This document shows, one piece after another, positions 49,544 to 62,014 of a DNA stretch of 64,000 nucleotides. The stretch's first letter is position 1. Every line of letters begins with the position of its first letter. Source of the stretch: Membranipora membranacea (Eukaryota; Bryozoa; Gymnolaemata; Cheilostomatida; Membraniporidae); assembly GCA_914767715.1 (NCBI GenBank), contig OU612070.1:25470025-25534024 (forward strand). Reading direction: 5' to 3'. The notes beneath the pieces were generated by a model that worked only from the letters and a program-made list of their open reading frames with translations, searched no databases and was not told the origin of the DNA. A program made the position numbers and the translations under genes.

Positions 49544-51588
49544 AGCAGTCTTTGACAAGTTTTAGAGCTAACCCATCAATTCTACACAGGCATATAGGAT
49601 ACGAGCATAGCTATACACTATTTTATATTTGTCTATGATAAAAAGTTACTTGTCATTGGATTTTCATCAAGTTGATATGAAGTCGTCGGCGCACATTTCT
49701 TACTATGAATATCATTTTGAAAGTGATTTTGAAGATAGAACCCTTAGAAAGGAGATAAGAGATTTAGTGTTGAGAATTAAATATTTAATCACTTATATCC
49801 AGGAAGTTCAACATTGAGATGGTACGCTGTTGGCCTTCTCGTGTGCCATCCGGTTTTTATCCTTGTAGAAATATTAATACACTTCCAACCTCATGTGCCA
49901 TGATATGTCTAGGTTAGACTAGTTTATAAATTTGTTCACAATTAGGTTAGAAAGATTCATTTTATTTTCATGTTTCGTTTTAGTTTGGTGTCCGTACATG
50001 ATAATGCTTACCTTTTACATAGTTTATATACCCAAGTGGATGTTTTTTGCGTATGGTGTATTTTGATGTTCATTTATACTGGTAATGCTTTAGTCACGTA
50101 TGGGCTATTTTGTTGTGTTGGTTTTCCCTTTAAATCACATACGACCCTCCACCAACAGGGGTTTGGTTTTGGTTTGTCTCAGGCTATGCGTATTTTCTTC
50201 ACTTCTGTTTATATCAATATAATATGTGTGCCAAATTAATGATTAATCCTACCCACCTGGTGGTGCGAAGATTTTGGTAACTTCATTATCATTCTGCACA
50301 TGTGCAGCTCTGGGCAGAGCTGATCGCTGCAAAATTGAGTCTCGGAATTCTGAAGTCACCTGCTCTGGAGGCCATTTCAAGTGCAAGCAGAATTGACAGT
50401 AGGAGTAACCCTTGTCTTTGGTTGTCAATATTAGCTAATGTTTATTATCAGTTCATAGAGTGGCCGTCTCATTCTCCCAAATCCTTATCAATGTTTCTAC
50501 CAGAACTCCAACAAACTCATTGTTATTTATTGCACATGCGCAAATCTAAGTCGCGCATGATGCATACTTAAAGCCCTTCGAAATCTACTTTGTGGTAATG
50601 ATAGCCTAGTTTATCAGTGATCTACATGCCCAGTCAGATCACAAGAGTCTTTGTGCTTGATTATTGCAATGGCATCTTGAAAATGAGCTTTAGTCGTTAT
50701 ACTCACGGGCTGATAAAGTAAACTTGGACAAGCTAAAGAGATTTGATTTACTTTTGAATGTAAAGTTGCAAGATTGTGGGCTACAGTATCCTCTCACCGT
50801 CAAAAAGTGCAAGTATTGGCTTTTCATAGCCTGCTCATTATCTTCTCTACTTGACCAACCAAGGCAAAATATATCTCGGTATGTGGAGGTCAGTATTGAT
50901 CACAAATGTATGACCATCCACCAAAATGAGGCAGGTGAGAGGCTGGCAGTAACTGTCCTTCTATGATTCAATTCACTTCAATTTTATTACATAAATTGTT
51001 TATGCAGGCAGGAGGGTTGGAGAGGTATATCCCACCCTCCCTGATGCAGGTTAATAGGTAAAAATTTATAACATTCTGGAGTTATCATCTTCCAATTCAG
51101 AGAAGGACAAATCCACACTGATTTCGAGATTACACTATTAGTGTATGTGTATCTCTGATCGATAGAGCTTCTGTCGCAAATATTGAGCACCTACATTTGG
51201 CTAAAAAAGAGGACAACTTTAAGTTTATGAAACAGACATGATCGAAACAGATTTACCTAGCTCTGCATTATTAGTTCTCTCTTTTCAGCTTAGGCTAGCA
51301 ATACACAGTTTCGATGTCACTTTTCTTGTCAAAAACATGTGTCAAATGCTCTTCTAAAACTGTTAAAAGGTGATATCAGATTTTCTAACTATAAATAAGA
51401 ATATTTTAACAAAGAATGAGAAAATGATAAGTGTATATCCAAAAGTTTGGGTAATCATCCATACGTCTCCTAAATACTGAATTTCAGCTGCACTCAAGCT
51501 AAGTGAATTAATTCACTCTCTATCGATCAGAGATATACATGCAATAGTATATCACGTGATCAGTGTGGGACAAATCTAAAAATAGAAT
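49544..51588. other. Intergenic stretch between SRCR-ZP and GTPBP2 genes
   Basis: About 2 kb without a coding exon I can name. Open stretches at 49970-50239 and 50302-50571 lack family similarity or convincing splice sites. The hairpin at 51005-51050 lies here. ATCACGTGAT (E box) is at 51551-51560. Confidence 0.5.
51005..51050. repeat. Hairpin, GGAGGGT...ACCCTCC family, copy 1
   Basis: TGCAGGCAGGAGGGTTGG pairs with CCCACCCTCCCTGATGCA around AGAGGTATAT. A second member is at 61615-61651 with the same GGTATATCC centre. Confidence 0.7.
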
Positions 51589-51600
51589 TGCGCTTGCGCA
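51551..51600 (+). promoter_or_regulatory. Likely GTPBP2 promoter elements (E box and NRF1-like site)
   Basis: ATCACGTGAT at 51551-51560 is a perfect palindromic E box, and TGCGCTTGCGCA at 51589-51600 is one base from the NRF1 consensus core GCGCATGCGC. Both lie upstream of the inferred noncoding exons of GTPBP2. Functional use is inference. Confidence 0.45.
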
Positions 51601-51960
51601 GAGTGAAGATGATGAAATGGTTTGTAATTTGTTTGATAAAGGATTTTCCTAGAGGCTAGTTAGTAGTAAAAGGGAAACTGGCCAGTGTCAGCTGATTCAC
51701 TGACTGTGTGAGTATTTCATACACTTTCCTCATCTAACTGTTTTGTTGCACCACCATAAAACATCCATTTCACTACATAAAGACTTGGTTCAATGAATGT
51801 GTGACATAAATTTTAACAGCTATAGATAGAAAGAATAGATAGTTAGTAGATAGTGAACGGAAGGAAGATCAGACTGTCACTCTGAGAGTGGGAAATAAAT
51901 TAAAATTGAATGTAAGTAATTAAGACTGTTTGTAAGCTACTAGAGAGTAGGTAAGGGTAA

Positions 51961-52818
51961 CTATTAAAAGAAGTAGTGGGAAGAACTCTGCTGCTCAAAT
52001 ACAGGTAAGCCTAGATATGTCTGGATGGATCATCATTGATTGATTGATATCAGATATGTGGTGTGTATGTAAGGAGTAAATCATTTCCCCCTTCCTTGTT
52101 TGGTGTACTTAGTTGTTTGTTGTGTTTGTGTGTATCCAACAAGGACTGACATGTTTGTATGCATGATGATTGTATCAAGTAAAGTAATAAATTTGCTGGA
52201 CGTGTTTAGTGTCTGTCCATACTAACTGTGAGTATGGTTTTTCCTGTTCTACCACTGACAAGACAAGTGTCAGTAGTCGACCCAAAGTCTGACATTATTA
52301 TTGTATGCATACTTTTATTGTTGTGATTCACAGTCTGATGAGCTCACAGGGTTTGTGAAGGACGCGAGAACACTGCTTACAGAGAAATGCATGCCTCTCA
52401 GATAGAAAGGTAAGGGTGACTAACAGGTTAGGCCTATCCGCTTCCTGAGCAGTTACTTATGTTTGAGTTAATATGGTAACGTGCGTCTTACTAATCTCTC
52501 CATTTCCTAGGCCTTCTCTATGAACCTTCATATGTTTTACATAACTCTGTTCTCATTTGTTTTATAGATGAATTGAGCAAGCAGACAGCTGAAAAGATAA
52601 AAACAGAGGAAAATGATACAAAGGACTAAACCTTAATAAATCAAAAAAATCTCTATTTTCACAAAAGGATTATAAACTACAAACAACACAATCACAGCAT
52701 AGGGTTCTAAATAGGAAATAGCATAAGAAATAGCATAGGAAATCTTAAAAACAAGGAGTATATATTGAAGACCATACAATCACTAAAAGACAACTAGGAA
52801 AACTAAAAACCCGTAAAA
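51961..52818 (+). other. GTPBP2: Inferred GTPBP2 5' untranslated exons
   Basis: CAAATACAG|GTAAGC gives a donor after 52004. A second noncoding exon can be read at 52333-52409 (TTCACAG acceptor, AAG|GTAAGG donor). A third starts at 52568 (TTTATAG acceptor) and runs into the coding exon. The third opens with ATGAATTGA, a two-codon upstream reading frame, before the main ATG at 52819. Based on splice signals only. Confidence 0.45.
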
Positions 52819-55800
52819 ATGGCATCCAACATAGAAGTTGTGGATAACCGAGTGACTCAGAAGAACATATTTGACACTGACTCAGACTTGTCTAGTAGTC
52901 CTGACAACAAACTGCAACACAGCAGTATATCTCAGAAAGCCACATCGAATCGATCTCTCTTTGATTTTGGGGACGATCAGCCTCCCCCCGGCCTCACGAC
53001 TGGAGACGATGAAGTGGTGGGCTATATGAAGAATAGAAAGAAGAAGAGACACAGATCATCTACAGATTCTGACCAGGAGTGTAAAACAAAGCAGCAGGGG
53101 ATGCTGGCCCTGCCTCCAGAGGTTTGCAACTTATACAATCATAATTTAGGGGGGTCTTTCAATTAGGATGAGTGATGTTTTACTAAAGCAAATTATCACC
53201 ATCACATCGTTCAAAATGATCACTCTCTTGGTCAGTTCATAAGACAACATCGCTTCCGAATTGCTCACTCAGAATGTATATAGCTCCATCATTGAGTGAG
53301 CGATTTATGAGCGACACCCTAGCAGGTCTCACTCACTGAGTGAGCAATCAGATTGCAATTTCCCCTGTTTCCTAATAAAAAATCCCCCTGGTGCCTAAAG
53401 TGAATGTTGACTTGTGCTAAGACATGATATGGTGCCATGATTGGTTGTTTACCATAAACATAACTGATAATGTTATGTTTTTTTTACATTCTTTGTTGCA
53501 ACATTTTTGTCGTAGATAATTCTATGTTGTAACCATAGGCTGAATAATTCTATGTTGTAACCATAGGCTGAATAATTCTATGGTTGTAACCTATGCTTCA
53601 ATTTTTTTTCTGCGGATGTGGAGAGCTGTAAAATACAGATAATAGGCCTACATAATACTCACATGATTTGTTTGTTTTTTAGGTTGAGGAAGGAAAGATT
53701 GAATACAAGGTATGTTGTAAACATCTGTTACACCTAGGGTCTAAACTTGAATCCTGTACCAAACACTATTTTATAACATCTAGATTCTAGCGTGTGCTGC
53801 ATGTAAGTGTATGATTGCTATATAACCTACATTTTTACTCATTGTTATTGTTTGTTATTGTAGTTAAAATTGGTTGCTCCCTCTTCCTCGAGGTTTGAAC
53901 ATCTGGTGACGCAGATGAAGTGGAGACTTCAGGAGGGGGCCGGAGAGGCGATATATGAGATAGGGGTACAAGACTGCGGCACATTCATCGGTCTGAAGAA
54001 GAATGAGCTACACGCCTCAATGACTACTCTTAAGAAGATGGCCGACAGGTATGTGAGAGGATATCCCACGGTGATTGTTTGAACAGTCTGGCCTTATGAT
54101 GAAGCGTGAACGCCCACTCTAATTCTAGGTACAGCTGTTTTTTATTTGTTTTGTTGCTTAGAGGATGTAGAACTCTGGTAGGGGATTTTTGTAGGGAAAT
54201 GAGTCAATAGCATTTCCTCTTTTGCTAATAGCATAAAATGATCCTACATATCTGCCATTATCATCGATTTAATAGTCTTCCTATTCCTACTCCTTTGCTG
54301 TTGTCATCTTCACAACGATCAAGCATCATGTTATCCAGCTCTATAACTTGAATATTGATCTATACCTGTTCCAGCTGTTGTCTCCTTTGGAACAAAGGAA
54401 AACTAGGAAACCTCAAACACCTTGTGAGAAGATTTTATCAATGATAAAAGTGAACTGGTTGTTTCTGGCAGTAGATTTACATTTGGAAATGTGTCAATAT
54501 CATGATGAGTAGAGCTTCGTCACTCTAATGTCTTCCTACAAATGTAGCATAAAATGATGCTTCAGATCTGTCATTATAGTTTATTCGATAGACTTCTTAT
54601 TCCTATTCCTAAAAATCACCACCACCGTATCCAGATCCATAACTGAATATTGATCTTTGCCAGTTCAAACTCTTGTCTACTTTGGAACAAAGGCAATATG
54701 GGAAACCACACAAGTCCTTGTCATAAGATATTATCATTGATACAATTCAAGTTGTCAAAAGCCTAGGATGGAGGATGTGTGTCATTTAGGTGTTAGTTTT
54801 CACTCTCTGGTACATGTGTGAGGTTAATATTATAATGGATAGTAGATCACTGCTTTGAATAATACTGATTCATGTATATAAGTAATTTAGGGTTGTGAGT
54901 TTTTGGAGGATCTCCCTAAACATTAGCATAGTAATCATATAGTAACCATGGGAACTTGAGGCCAACAAGATTCACTTGAACAAGTAATGATGCTACGTGT
55001 ACAGGAAAATCCCACGTCTAGGGTTTTATTTTTATCCTGCTAATGCAGTAACGATGACATGTGCCTGGCAGTAATATGATACTAATAGGAATGTATATTA
55101 ACCTGAGCTACTGTTCATGTACAGTTCATGATCCATTACAGCTTTACTTTGGATCAAGGCCAACATTATGTTCATAATTAGGTTTGCCGACCTTTACTTC
55201 CATAACAGATATGATTTATATCATATAGTTATGTATTATGGTATCTGATCTAGGGTGTTATATAGATGAAATGATCTGAAATGATTGCTGGTCAATTATT
55301 GCTTGTGGTTGTATAATTTATTATTATCTCAGTCCTGTATGTGACTAAATAAGCCTGGACCCTGCAAGTCACATAGGTCTTCATTTTATAGGGCTAGTTA
55401 CTGTCATCGGCATATGTAATGTTATGTAATTGCTTGAAATGATGTCAATCCAGCTTCATAATTCTAATCTAGTAAGTTTGAGTATCAATGTATGTATGAC
55501 GGTTCTGATACTTTTGAAATGTAAAGGAGAGTGTTGTTTGCCTTGCTTTCAGATTGGGGGCAACACTGACAACTCTAAGAGAGACAGATTTAGCTGATGG
55601 AAGGCGTGCAGTAGAAGTACTTGTGCGCAAAGTCCCTGATGACCAACAGGTATTACTCCTGCACATACTTTTATACACACTAACACCCCTACTCAGCACA
55701 CTCACTTACCCTTGTACGCCCACACATCAACAGTCCTAAGCTCGCACACATGCGCTGTTATGCTAACATACCTAATCCTTCTCAGTCATCTGTCTCGATT

Positions 55801-58800
55801 TAGATAAGATTTTGATGCTCTGGAACTTATACTGCCTTCAGCTTATGGTATAAGGCATTTATAAATGACAATTATAGCAAAAGTAATTTCTCTGTCTCAA
55901 AACTACCTTTTCCTCTGTGACTATTGAGAATTGACACTCTTCGTTTAGCCTACTATTGTTCAGTAAACCTCTGTAGCGTGTTTGTTCTGTTATATTCTGA
56001 CTGTTATATCCTGACTGTTTGTTTTAGTTCCTAGACTTGAGGATAGCAGTATTAGGTAATGTAGAGTGTGGTAAGAGTACACTAATAGGAGTACTGGCTC
56101 ACGGAGAGCTAGATAACGGACGAGGTAGAGCTCGTCTTAACCTCTTTAGACATCGACACGAGATACAATCAGGCAGAACTAGTAGTATCTCTCAAGAGAT
56201 CGTCGGCTTCGACTCAGAAGGCGAGGTTAGTCATATTACATAAATCTATCTGGGTATCTTAGCTTGTGTGCTGCTCTTTGGCGAGGCTTTGACCGATGGG
56301 CTGGGAGCGCCATACATATAACAAAAACAGAGAGTCGGACAGGCTCTGTGTAAATTGCAGCAAGCTTTGCTAACTTCACATGAAGAGAAAAAGGTGATAT
56401 GTATGATTATACAGGACGTCGTTCTAACTTGCGCTCTCAGAGGGTGTCACTGGCTATGTTATTCATATGGAGTCGTTGATTTGATATGGCATAATGGGAT
56501 ATGCGCACAAGGTTATATGATATTAATACTCTGTAGGAGATTTTAATTATGATTTATTCCGTCTGATCCCTTGTCCGCTTATGTAAGACCGTCTAATCTC
56601 CTGTCTAATCTCCCGCCAACACTGTGTTTGTCTGGTGCATATACCAAGTTTAGTCCCGATTGCCTGCATTTGGAGTTGCTCCCGATCCACTGGTCATGCC
56701 ACTGCGAAAGTGGAAGGTAGCAACTAGAATATAGGCAATTGATCTAGGTGGTACATAAACTGGCTAAGACAGCCCTTGCCTGTACAATGTATGACCTTAT
56801 GGCCCCAAATAAGGTGGAGGTGAGTGGGCAAGCTCATATTAGTAACTGATATCATATTCTTCCTTGCCATGTTACAGATACAGAATTATTTAGAGAATAC
56901 CACAGCGGAGGATATATGTGAGAACAGCTCTAAGATTATACAGTTTATTGATGTACCAGGACACCAGAAATACCTCAAGACTACAATATTCGGTCTGATG
57001 GGTCATTCTCCACACTTTGCCATGCTGGTCATGAGCGCCAATACAGGAATAGGTATGCTTCTCCACACTTATTAATTAATTGATTCACTTAGCATGAGTA
57101 TCATTACAAGGAATCTGGTGTGACAACCCAGGTTCATTTTACTATTTAGGGGCGGGAACAATTATACAAGGGGAACAATGTTGGGCACTTGTACTAAATT
57201 GACTTTAACGGTCAGAGATACACATGATAATAGGTTAGTCTTAATGTCATCGTGATGCTACCTGTCCTGATATTGTACAGAAATAACATCAGCCCTACAT
57301 CTAGCGATATTATAATGTGCAATTTGTGCTGGCAGCAATATTGGGAATGCGTGTCCATTTTATTGTGTTGTGTAATAACGTAGTGATTGCAGTTTCTGCC
57401 AAATGGAAGCATGCTGCAGTGCATATACCTCGGATGCCTGGATTGTTTTGAAAAGACCTTATGGAATTTATATTGAAACAAAACCATTAATGAGTTTTAA
57501 CCAGTCAACAGGTTTTGAAATCTCTGTGTTCCAGTTCAGTGTGCTCATTAAGGACCCCTGCAGTTTATTTCATTCAAATTTTTTCAATCGATCAAAGGAT
57601 ATAAATATAGATTTGTGATTGAAAGGCCAATGGACTGCCTATCAAACAACCTTCCTCAATATGTGTAATTATATTATACATCACCAACACCACAGGGCAA
57701 TGTGGTTATAATTGGTGTTCTGGACAGACCTGACTTACTTTTTCCAGTCCGGTAGGTCGACTGATACATTATATGGATTAGAGGAACATATCTGACCCTG
57801 AGTAAGCCAAGGCTTTTCATTTACGATTGCTGGGCCACATTTTCTATATCTCTGTAACCTGGTCTAATGAGATACAGACTGACCAAGTAGTGCGAAATGC
57901 TTATATTGATAATGTGAGGCCAGGAAACGTTTCTAGGACTCCAATCCTCTATGCAGTACATAGACTCCCAACAATCTACCATCCCCGTCATCGACCAATT
58001 TATTTTAAAACGATTTATATTTTATTTTGTAGTTGGCACTACGAGAGAGCAGCTGGGCTTTGCTCTCTGTCTCCAGGTACCAATCTTTGTTGTGGTCACC
58101 AAAGTGGATAGCTGTAGATCAGCAATACTAGAGAAGAATCTGGCCAATATGGAGCAGTTACTCAAATCTCCTGGCAGTAATAAAATACCAATAAGGATCA
58201 GCAGCGAGAGTGACGCTGTAAACGCTGCAACTAAGATGAGCAGCTCAAGGTGGGTGTTGTCCGTTTGTGTAACTTAAGTACGAAGGAATCATTTATAAAT
58301 ATGTGGGAATGTGGTTTGGGTCGTTGTACCACACCAAGGTGATAACTCTAAATCCTCTGATAAGTTATTTGATCGAGAGGAGATTAGACTACAAAACTGC
58401 TCATTCAAATATTTTGCTGTTAGTGAAAGCTCTCCTGTTACTCAGATGGGCCCTCTTTCCCATTAAAAAATGGATAACTTACTGCTTTTTTGTAATCGCA
58501 ACTTTGCAATGTGATTCTGTTAGTAATGTCACCCTTCCTTGAAAGGTAGAGCTGTTAGATTTGTTTTATGTGTAATAGAATACCATCAATTTGGAATTGT
58601 CTCCTCTTTTATTCTATTATATTAGTATTGACAGAAAATTGTAATTTTTATTCACTTTGTGTATATTATGTGATATTCCAGTGTGGTCCCAGTGTTCAAA
58701 GTATCAAGTAAGACAGGAGCAGGACTCGATCTGTTACACAAGTTTCTCAATGTGCTGCCGCCGACAGCGACGAGTCAGCAGCTGGACAGACTGGCAGCGT

Positions 58801-60616
58801 GTGAGAACCTCCTCTTCCAGGTAGACGATGTTTTCACTGAGGTACCAGATGTTGGACTTGTGATAGCTGGAATTGTCAAAAAGTGAGTTATGTATGGTAC
58901 TCAGTTCGATTCAAACACAACAGAACATGTGTTATGAAAACAGTGATAGGACATTTTCAAGTCATTTTCTTATTGATTGTTTAGTAACACCTTACTGTTT
59001 CCAAAAAATATACCTGTGGTGAAATGTAGGGACCTAGCTCAAATGGTCTTTTCATGAACAAAGTATAGGTCTTATTGGAAAATTAGCTTGCTGAGCGTTC
59101 TGCTGATATTATATTAAATGAAGAGTTTTCATTGCCTATAAGTGAAGTTTGACTTTAGGGACCACTTTTATATTGAGGTGAGGAAGTTCTAGGCTACTGC
59201 ACTGCCTGTGAATATTCTTACTCGTGTTATGCTTGTCACTGAAAATTGTCCCATAATGCTTTTCCTATTAGATTTCTTATAACACTTTCATTCTTACTAT
59301 TGCAGAGGGTGTATAAAGGAAGACGATGTTCTGCTTGCTGGCCCATCAGATGACGGGCAATTTACAAAGGTCAGGGTAACTTCTATGCACCGGAATCGTT
59401 TCCCCTGCAGATTAGTGAAAGCCGGACAGGCGGCTGCTCTAGCCTTGGCTCCTGTTAACTCAGATGAGGAACTTCCCAACATGAGAAAGGTAACTATTCA
59501 AGTTTTTTTTTATAAATTTGGGAAATTTTTCTAAAGCCTGGCTATGCTAATATCATTTTAATTACATTACACCCACTGCCATAATAGAAAACATTTTTCC
59601 CATCATCTTTTCCTCACTGCAGTGTTTTTGCCAGCTTTATTGTGCAAAAATTGTTGCAAAAAAACTTCATGATCAGCACAAAGATGTCATGCATTTTTTT
59701 GAAAAAAAAAACTGTGTTATGTAAACAAAACCAAGGTTATATTGTGCATGTTAAGCTCTTTATTACTTTTGTAGGGTACAGTGCTAACAAGCTTGAAGAC
59801 AGAACCACAAGTATGTAAAGAGTTTACTGCAGAGCTGAAGTTATTGTTCCATAAGAAATTTGTAAAGGCAGGCTTCCAGTGTACAGTACATGTAGGGAGT
59901 GTGTGTCAAACGGCGGAGATCGTCTCCATGTCTACAGTAAGAACCTTATATGTTATTCGCAAATTTTGACAGCTGCTGACAAATCGTGCTGGGGTTCTGT
60001 CCTGCATTCCCATTTGAAATTTATATCAAACCGTGATTGTTTTGTCGCACTGATGGGATGATGAACTGCTTTTGACCTTTTGTCAGTTCATGACCCTATC
60101 TTACTAAGCTTTTCATGCACCGCAATCGAAATATCCCCTTGTTTTGGTATAGTACAGGTCACTAGGTCTAACATGTTTAAGGAGTTATGCCCTCCTTGAT
60201 GTTAGGTGAACGACTCCAACTGATTGAGCACATCATGGTCTTCAGTTATTTACCTTTTTATGTGATCCATTTAAAGTGTCCATTTGCTTAGGTACATAGC
60301 CCTGAACAGCATATAAAGAGTTATGCTCTCCTTGATGTTGGATCACCAACTCCCATTTATTGAGCATATTCGTATTTTATATTTGCAGGTGGAATTGAAG
60401 ACGAATGGTAGTGCATCAGTGACGTTTAAATTCTTGCAGCATCCTGAAGTTATATTCAAGGATAGTAAGTTGTTATTCAGACAGGGCACCACACGAGGTA
60501 CAGGTACTGTTACAGGTGTCACACCCTACATGTCGAGTCAGAGCAGAGAGGATAGCTCTGATGGGGAGTCGAGTGGAGGTATACCCACATCAGATTCTGG
60601 TTATATGTCACAATAG
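52819..60616 (+). CDS. GTPBP2: GTP-binding protein 2
   Basis: Translational-type GTPase related to Hbs1/EF-1A, linked in mammals to rescue of stalled ribosomes. Coding exons: 52819-53121, 53683-53709 (27 nt), 53864-54048, 55553-55649, 56028-56225, 56878-57052, 58033-58249, 58682-58882, 59306-59489, 59775-59936, 60389-60616; 658 residues (human GTPBP2 602). After a charged, disordered N-terminus come [20 protein letters not shown], then [20 protein letters not shown] with G1 GNVECGKS (214-221), [20 protein letters not shown] (G2 region), G3 DVPGHQKY (295-302), G4 TKVD (351-354), and beta-barrel domains ending with [14 protein letters not shown]. The RKVPD...LRIAVLGNV and RARLNLFRH words assign it to GTPBP2 rather than GTPBP1. 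G3 has P where vertebrate GTPBP2 has A. The tail is Ser-rich. Confidence 0.95.
53512..53596. repeat. 31-bp minisatellite, three copies, in GTPBP2 intron
   Basis: ATAATTCTATGTTGTAACCA followed by TAGGCTGA repeats three times, the last with small changes. Confidence 0.85.
53683..53709 (+). other. GTPBP2: 27-nt microexon of GTPBP2
   Basis: TTTTTTAG then nine codons VEEGKIEYK then GTATGT. Phase 0 on both sides, so it can be included or skipped without a frameshift. It links the disordered N-terminus to the conserved [14 protein letters not shown] region; the family has a similar VEEGNIEYK-type sequence there, so inclusion is expected. Confidence 0.85.
54160..54760. repeat. Diverged tandem duplication, unit about 300 bp, in GTPBP2 intron
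   Basis: Shared words in the same order in both halves: GCATAAAATGATCCTACATA and GCATAAAATGATGCTTCAGA, CTTCCTATTCCTA and CTTATTCCTATTCC, CTTTGGAACAAAGG in both. An old local duplication without coding signal. Confidence 0.7.
56650..56750. repeat. TTGCCTGCATT family, copy 3
   Basis: GATTGCCTGCATTTGGAGTT at the left and ATATAGGCAATTGATC at the right, with the same GTTGCTCCC word near the left arm as the GCTCCC in copy 2. Lies in a GTPBP2 intron. Confidence 0.55.
60181..60366. repeat. Two related 50-bp units 136 bp apart
   Basis: GGAGTTATGCCCTCCTTGAT (60181) and AGAGTTATGCTCTCCTTGAT (60317), each followed by GTT(A/G)G and, further on, ATTGAGCA. A local duplication in a GTPBP2 intron. Confidence 0.65.
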
Positions 60617-62014
60617 CAATCACTCAAGTCGTGACTAACTTATAAAGTAGTTCGATGCACACACTCTCTGTGAAAGGGCTTTCAACATTATACACATTAT
60701 AGGATAATAAAGAGTAGATAGTCAAGTAGATAACAATTCTGACATCGAGAGCTTATCAATACATATGACTATATATATTGTCGAGCTGCTACTATATCTA
60801 AAATTATTCAGTTTGACTTAGCTTTAGACTACAGAGTAACTAACTAAAATTTGCAGAAGCTGCAGTTACTTTTCACAATCACAAAGTGATATCCTGTATT
60901 ATGGAGGGATTCCCACATATCCATATCTGATATTCTTCATGTTTGAGTTTGGTTGTTAGAAAATGTTACACAATCTGTGTATATATTATATTCTTAAAAT
61001 TTATGAAGAGTTGAAGTTTGAAGTTGTTTCATGCTCTCATGCCAGGAAATGCAATTATCCAGAGTTTCTATTTTTCTACTTCGGTGTCTCACAGTGGCTT
61101 TTTCTTTCTTTGTCGTACAATTTCTTCCCTTGATAGCCTAGACTTTATTTTATCGTTTTATCATTTTAACCAGTATTTGACTCATCAATCTTGTTACAGT
61201 TAGATCCATAAAAAACTATTTATTTTACTACTGAAACTAAGAGCGACAATTTTACGTTATATATCCAGAATATGCTGCTCTTACTTATTTTGCTTTTTTT
61301 GAACCGTTTAATATGATTTAATATTTTGTTTCTCCACCAACAATGCATCATGGTATTGAATCGTAATACTCATGTCTAGTAAGATTTGCATGTGTGTGTG
61401 AATGTTTTGGAACAGAGCGAGTAACATATATGTTTAGAATTTTCCTCAGGTATTATTGGTGGTGATACAAACAATTCAAGCACACGACTCCAAATATTCA
61501 TGTTGTTTTCCTTCATTAATTCTTATGCAGATGTTGTTTTCTTTATTGATATAAAATACAAAACTATTAAAGCCAAAGACTCAAAAAATAGTAAGATATA
61601 AATGCTGTGTTGTATCAGGGAGGGTGGGAGGGGTATATCCACCCTCCCTGAGTGAGTTGTTGAAAAGTATATTGACAGCCCAGAGTCAGTTACTATCGTG
61701 ACTATCGAGAACGTAATGGCACTGGAGTATACCTTAAAATATTCACAACTATTTTCATTACCCTGAATGCATCAATACTGAGACAACAAAAATTATAATG
61801 TATTTACATTCGGTTGTTTTTAAAATTATTCTCATCTATGGCGTAGTAATGAATGATTATGCCTGACAGGTCATTTTGGTGAAGGCTGCTATATAATAGC
61901 AAAAAAATAACTGCAGTCTAATTCTGTCACTGTCCCGAGTTTACTTGGAAAATTATGGTGCATACATGATATATGATAAAACTTTATGTATATGCTGTAA
62001 TCAATTTTGTTATT
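60617..62014. other. Convergent intergenic region between GTPBP2 and DUF885 genes
   Basis: 3' flanks of two genes. AATAAA at 60706-60711, 90 bp after the GTPBP2 stop, is a candidate polyadenylation signal. A hairpin lies at 61615-61651. I see no coding exon. Confidence 0.55.
61615..61651. repeat. Hairpin, GGAGGGT...ACCCTCC family, copy 2
   Basis: TCAGGGAGGGTGGGAGGGGT is followed by ATATCC and ACCCTCCCTGA. Same arms and centre as 51005-51050; a G-rich strand that could also form a quadruplex. Confidence 0.7.

Noticed and set aside
49970-50571. Two 89-codon frames between the SRCR-ZP and GTPBP2 genes
   Set aside because: No family resemblance, and the frames do not join through plausible splice sites.
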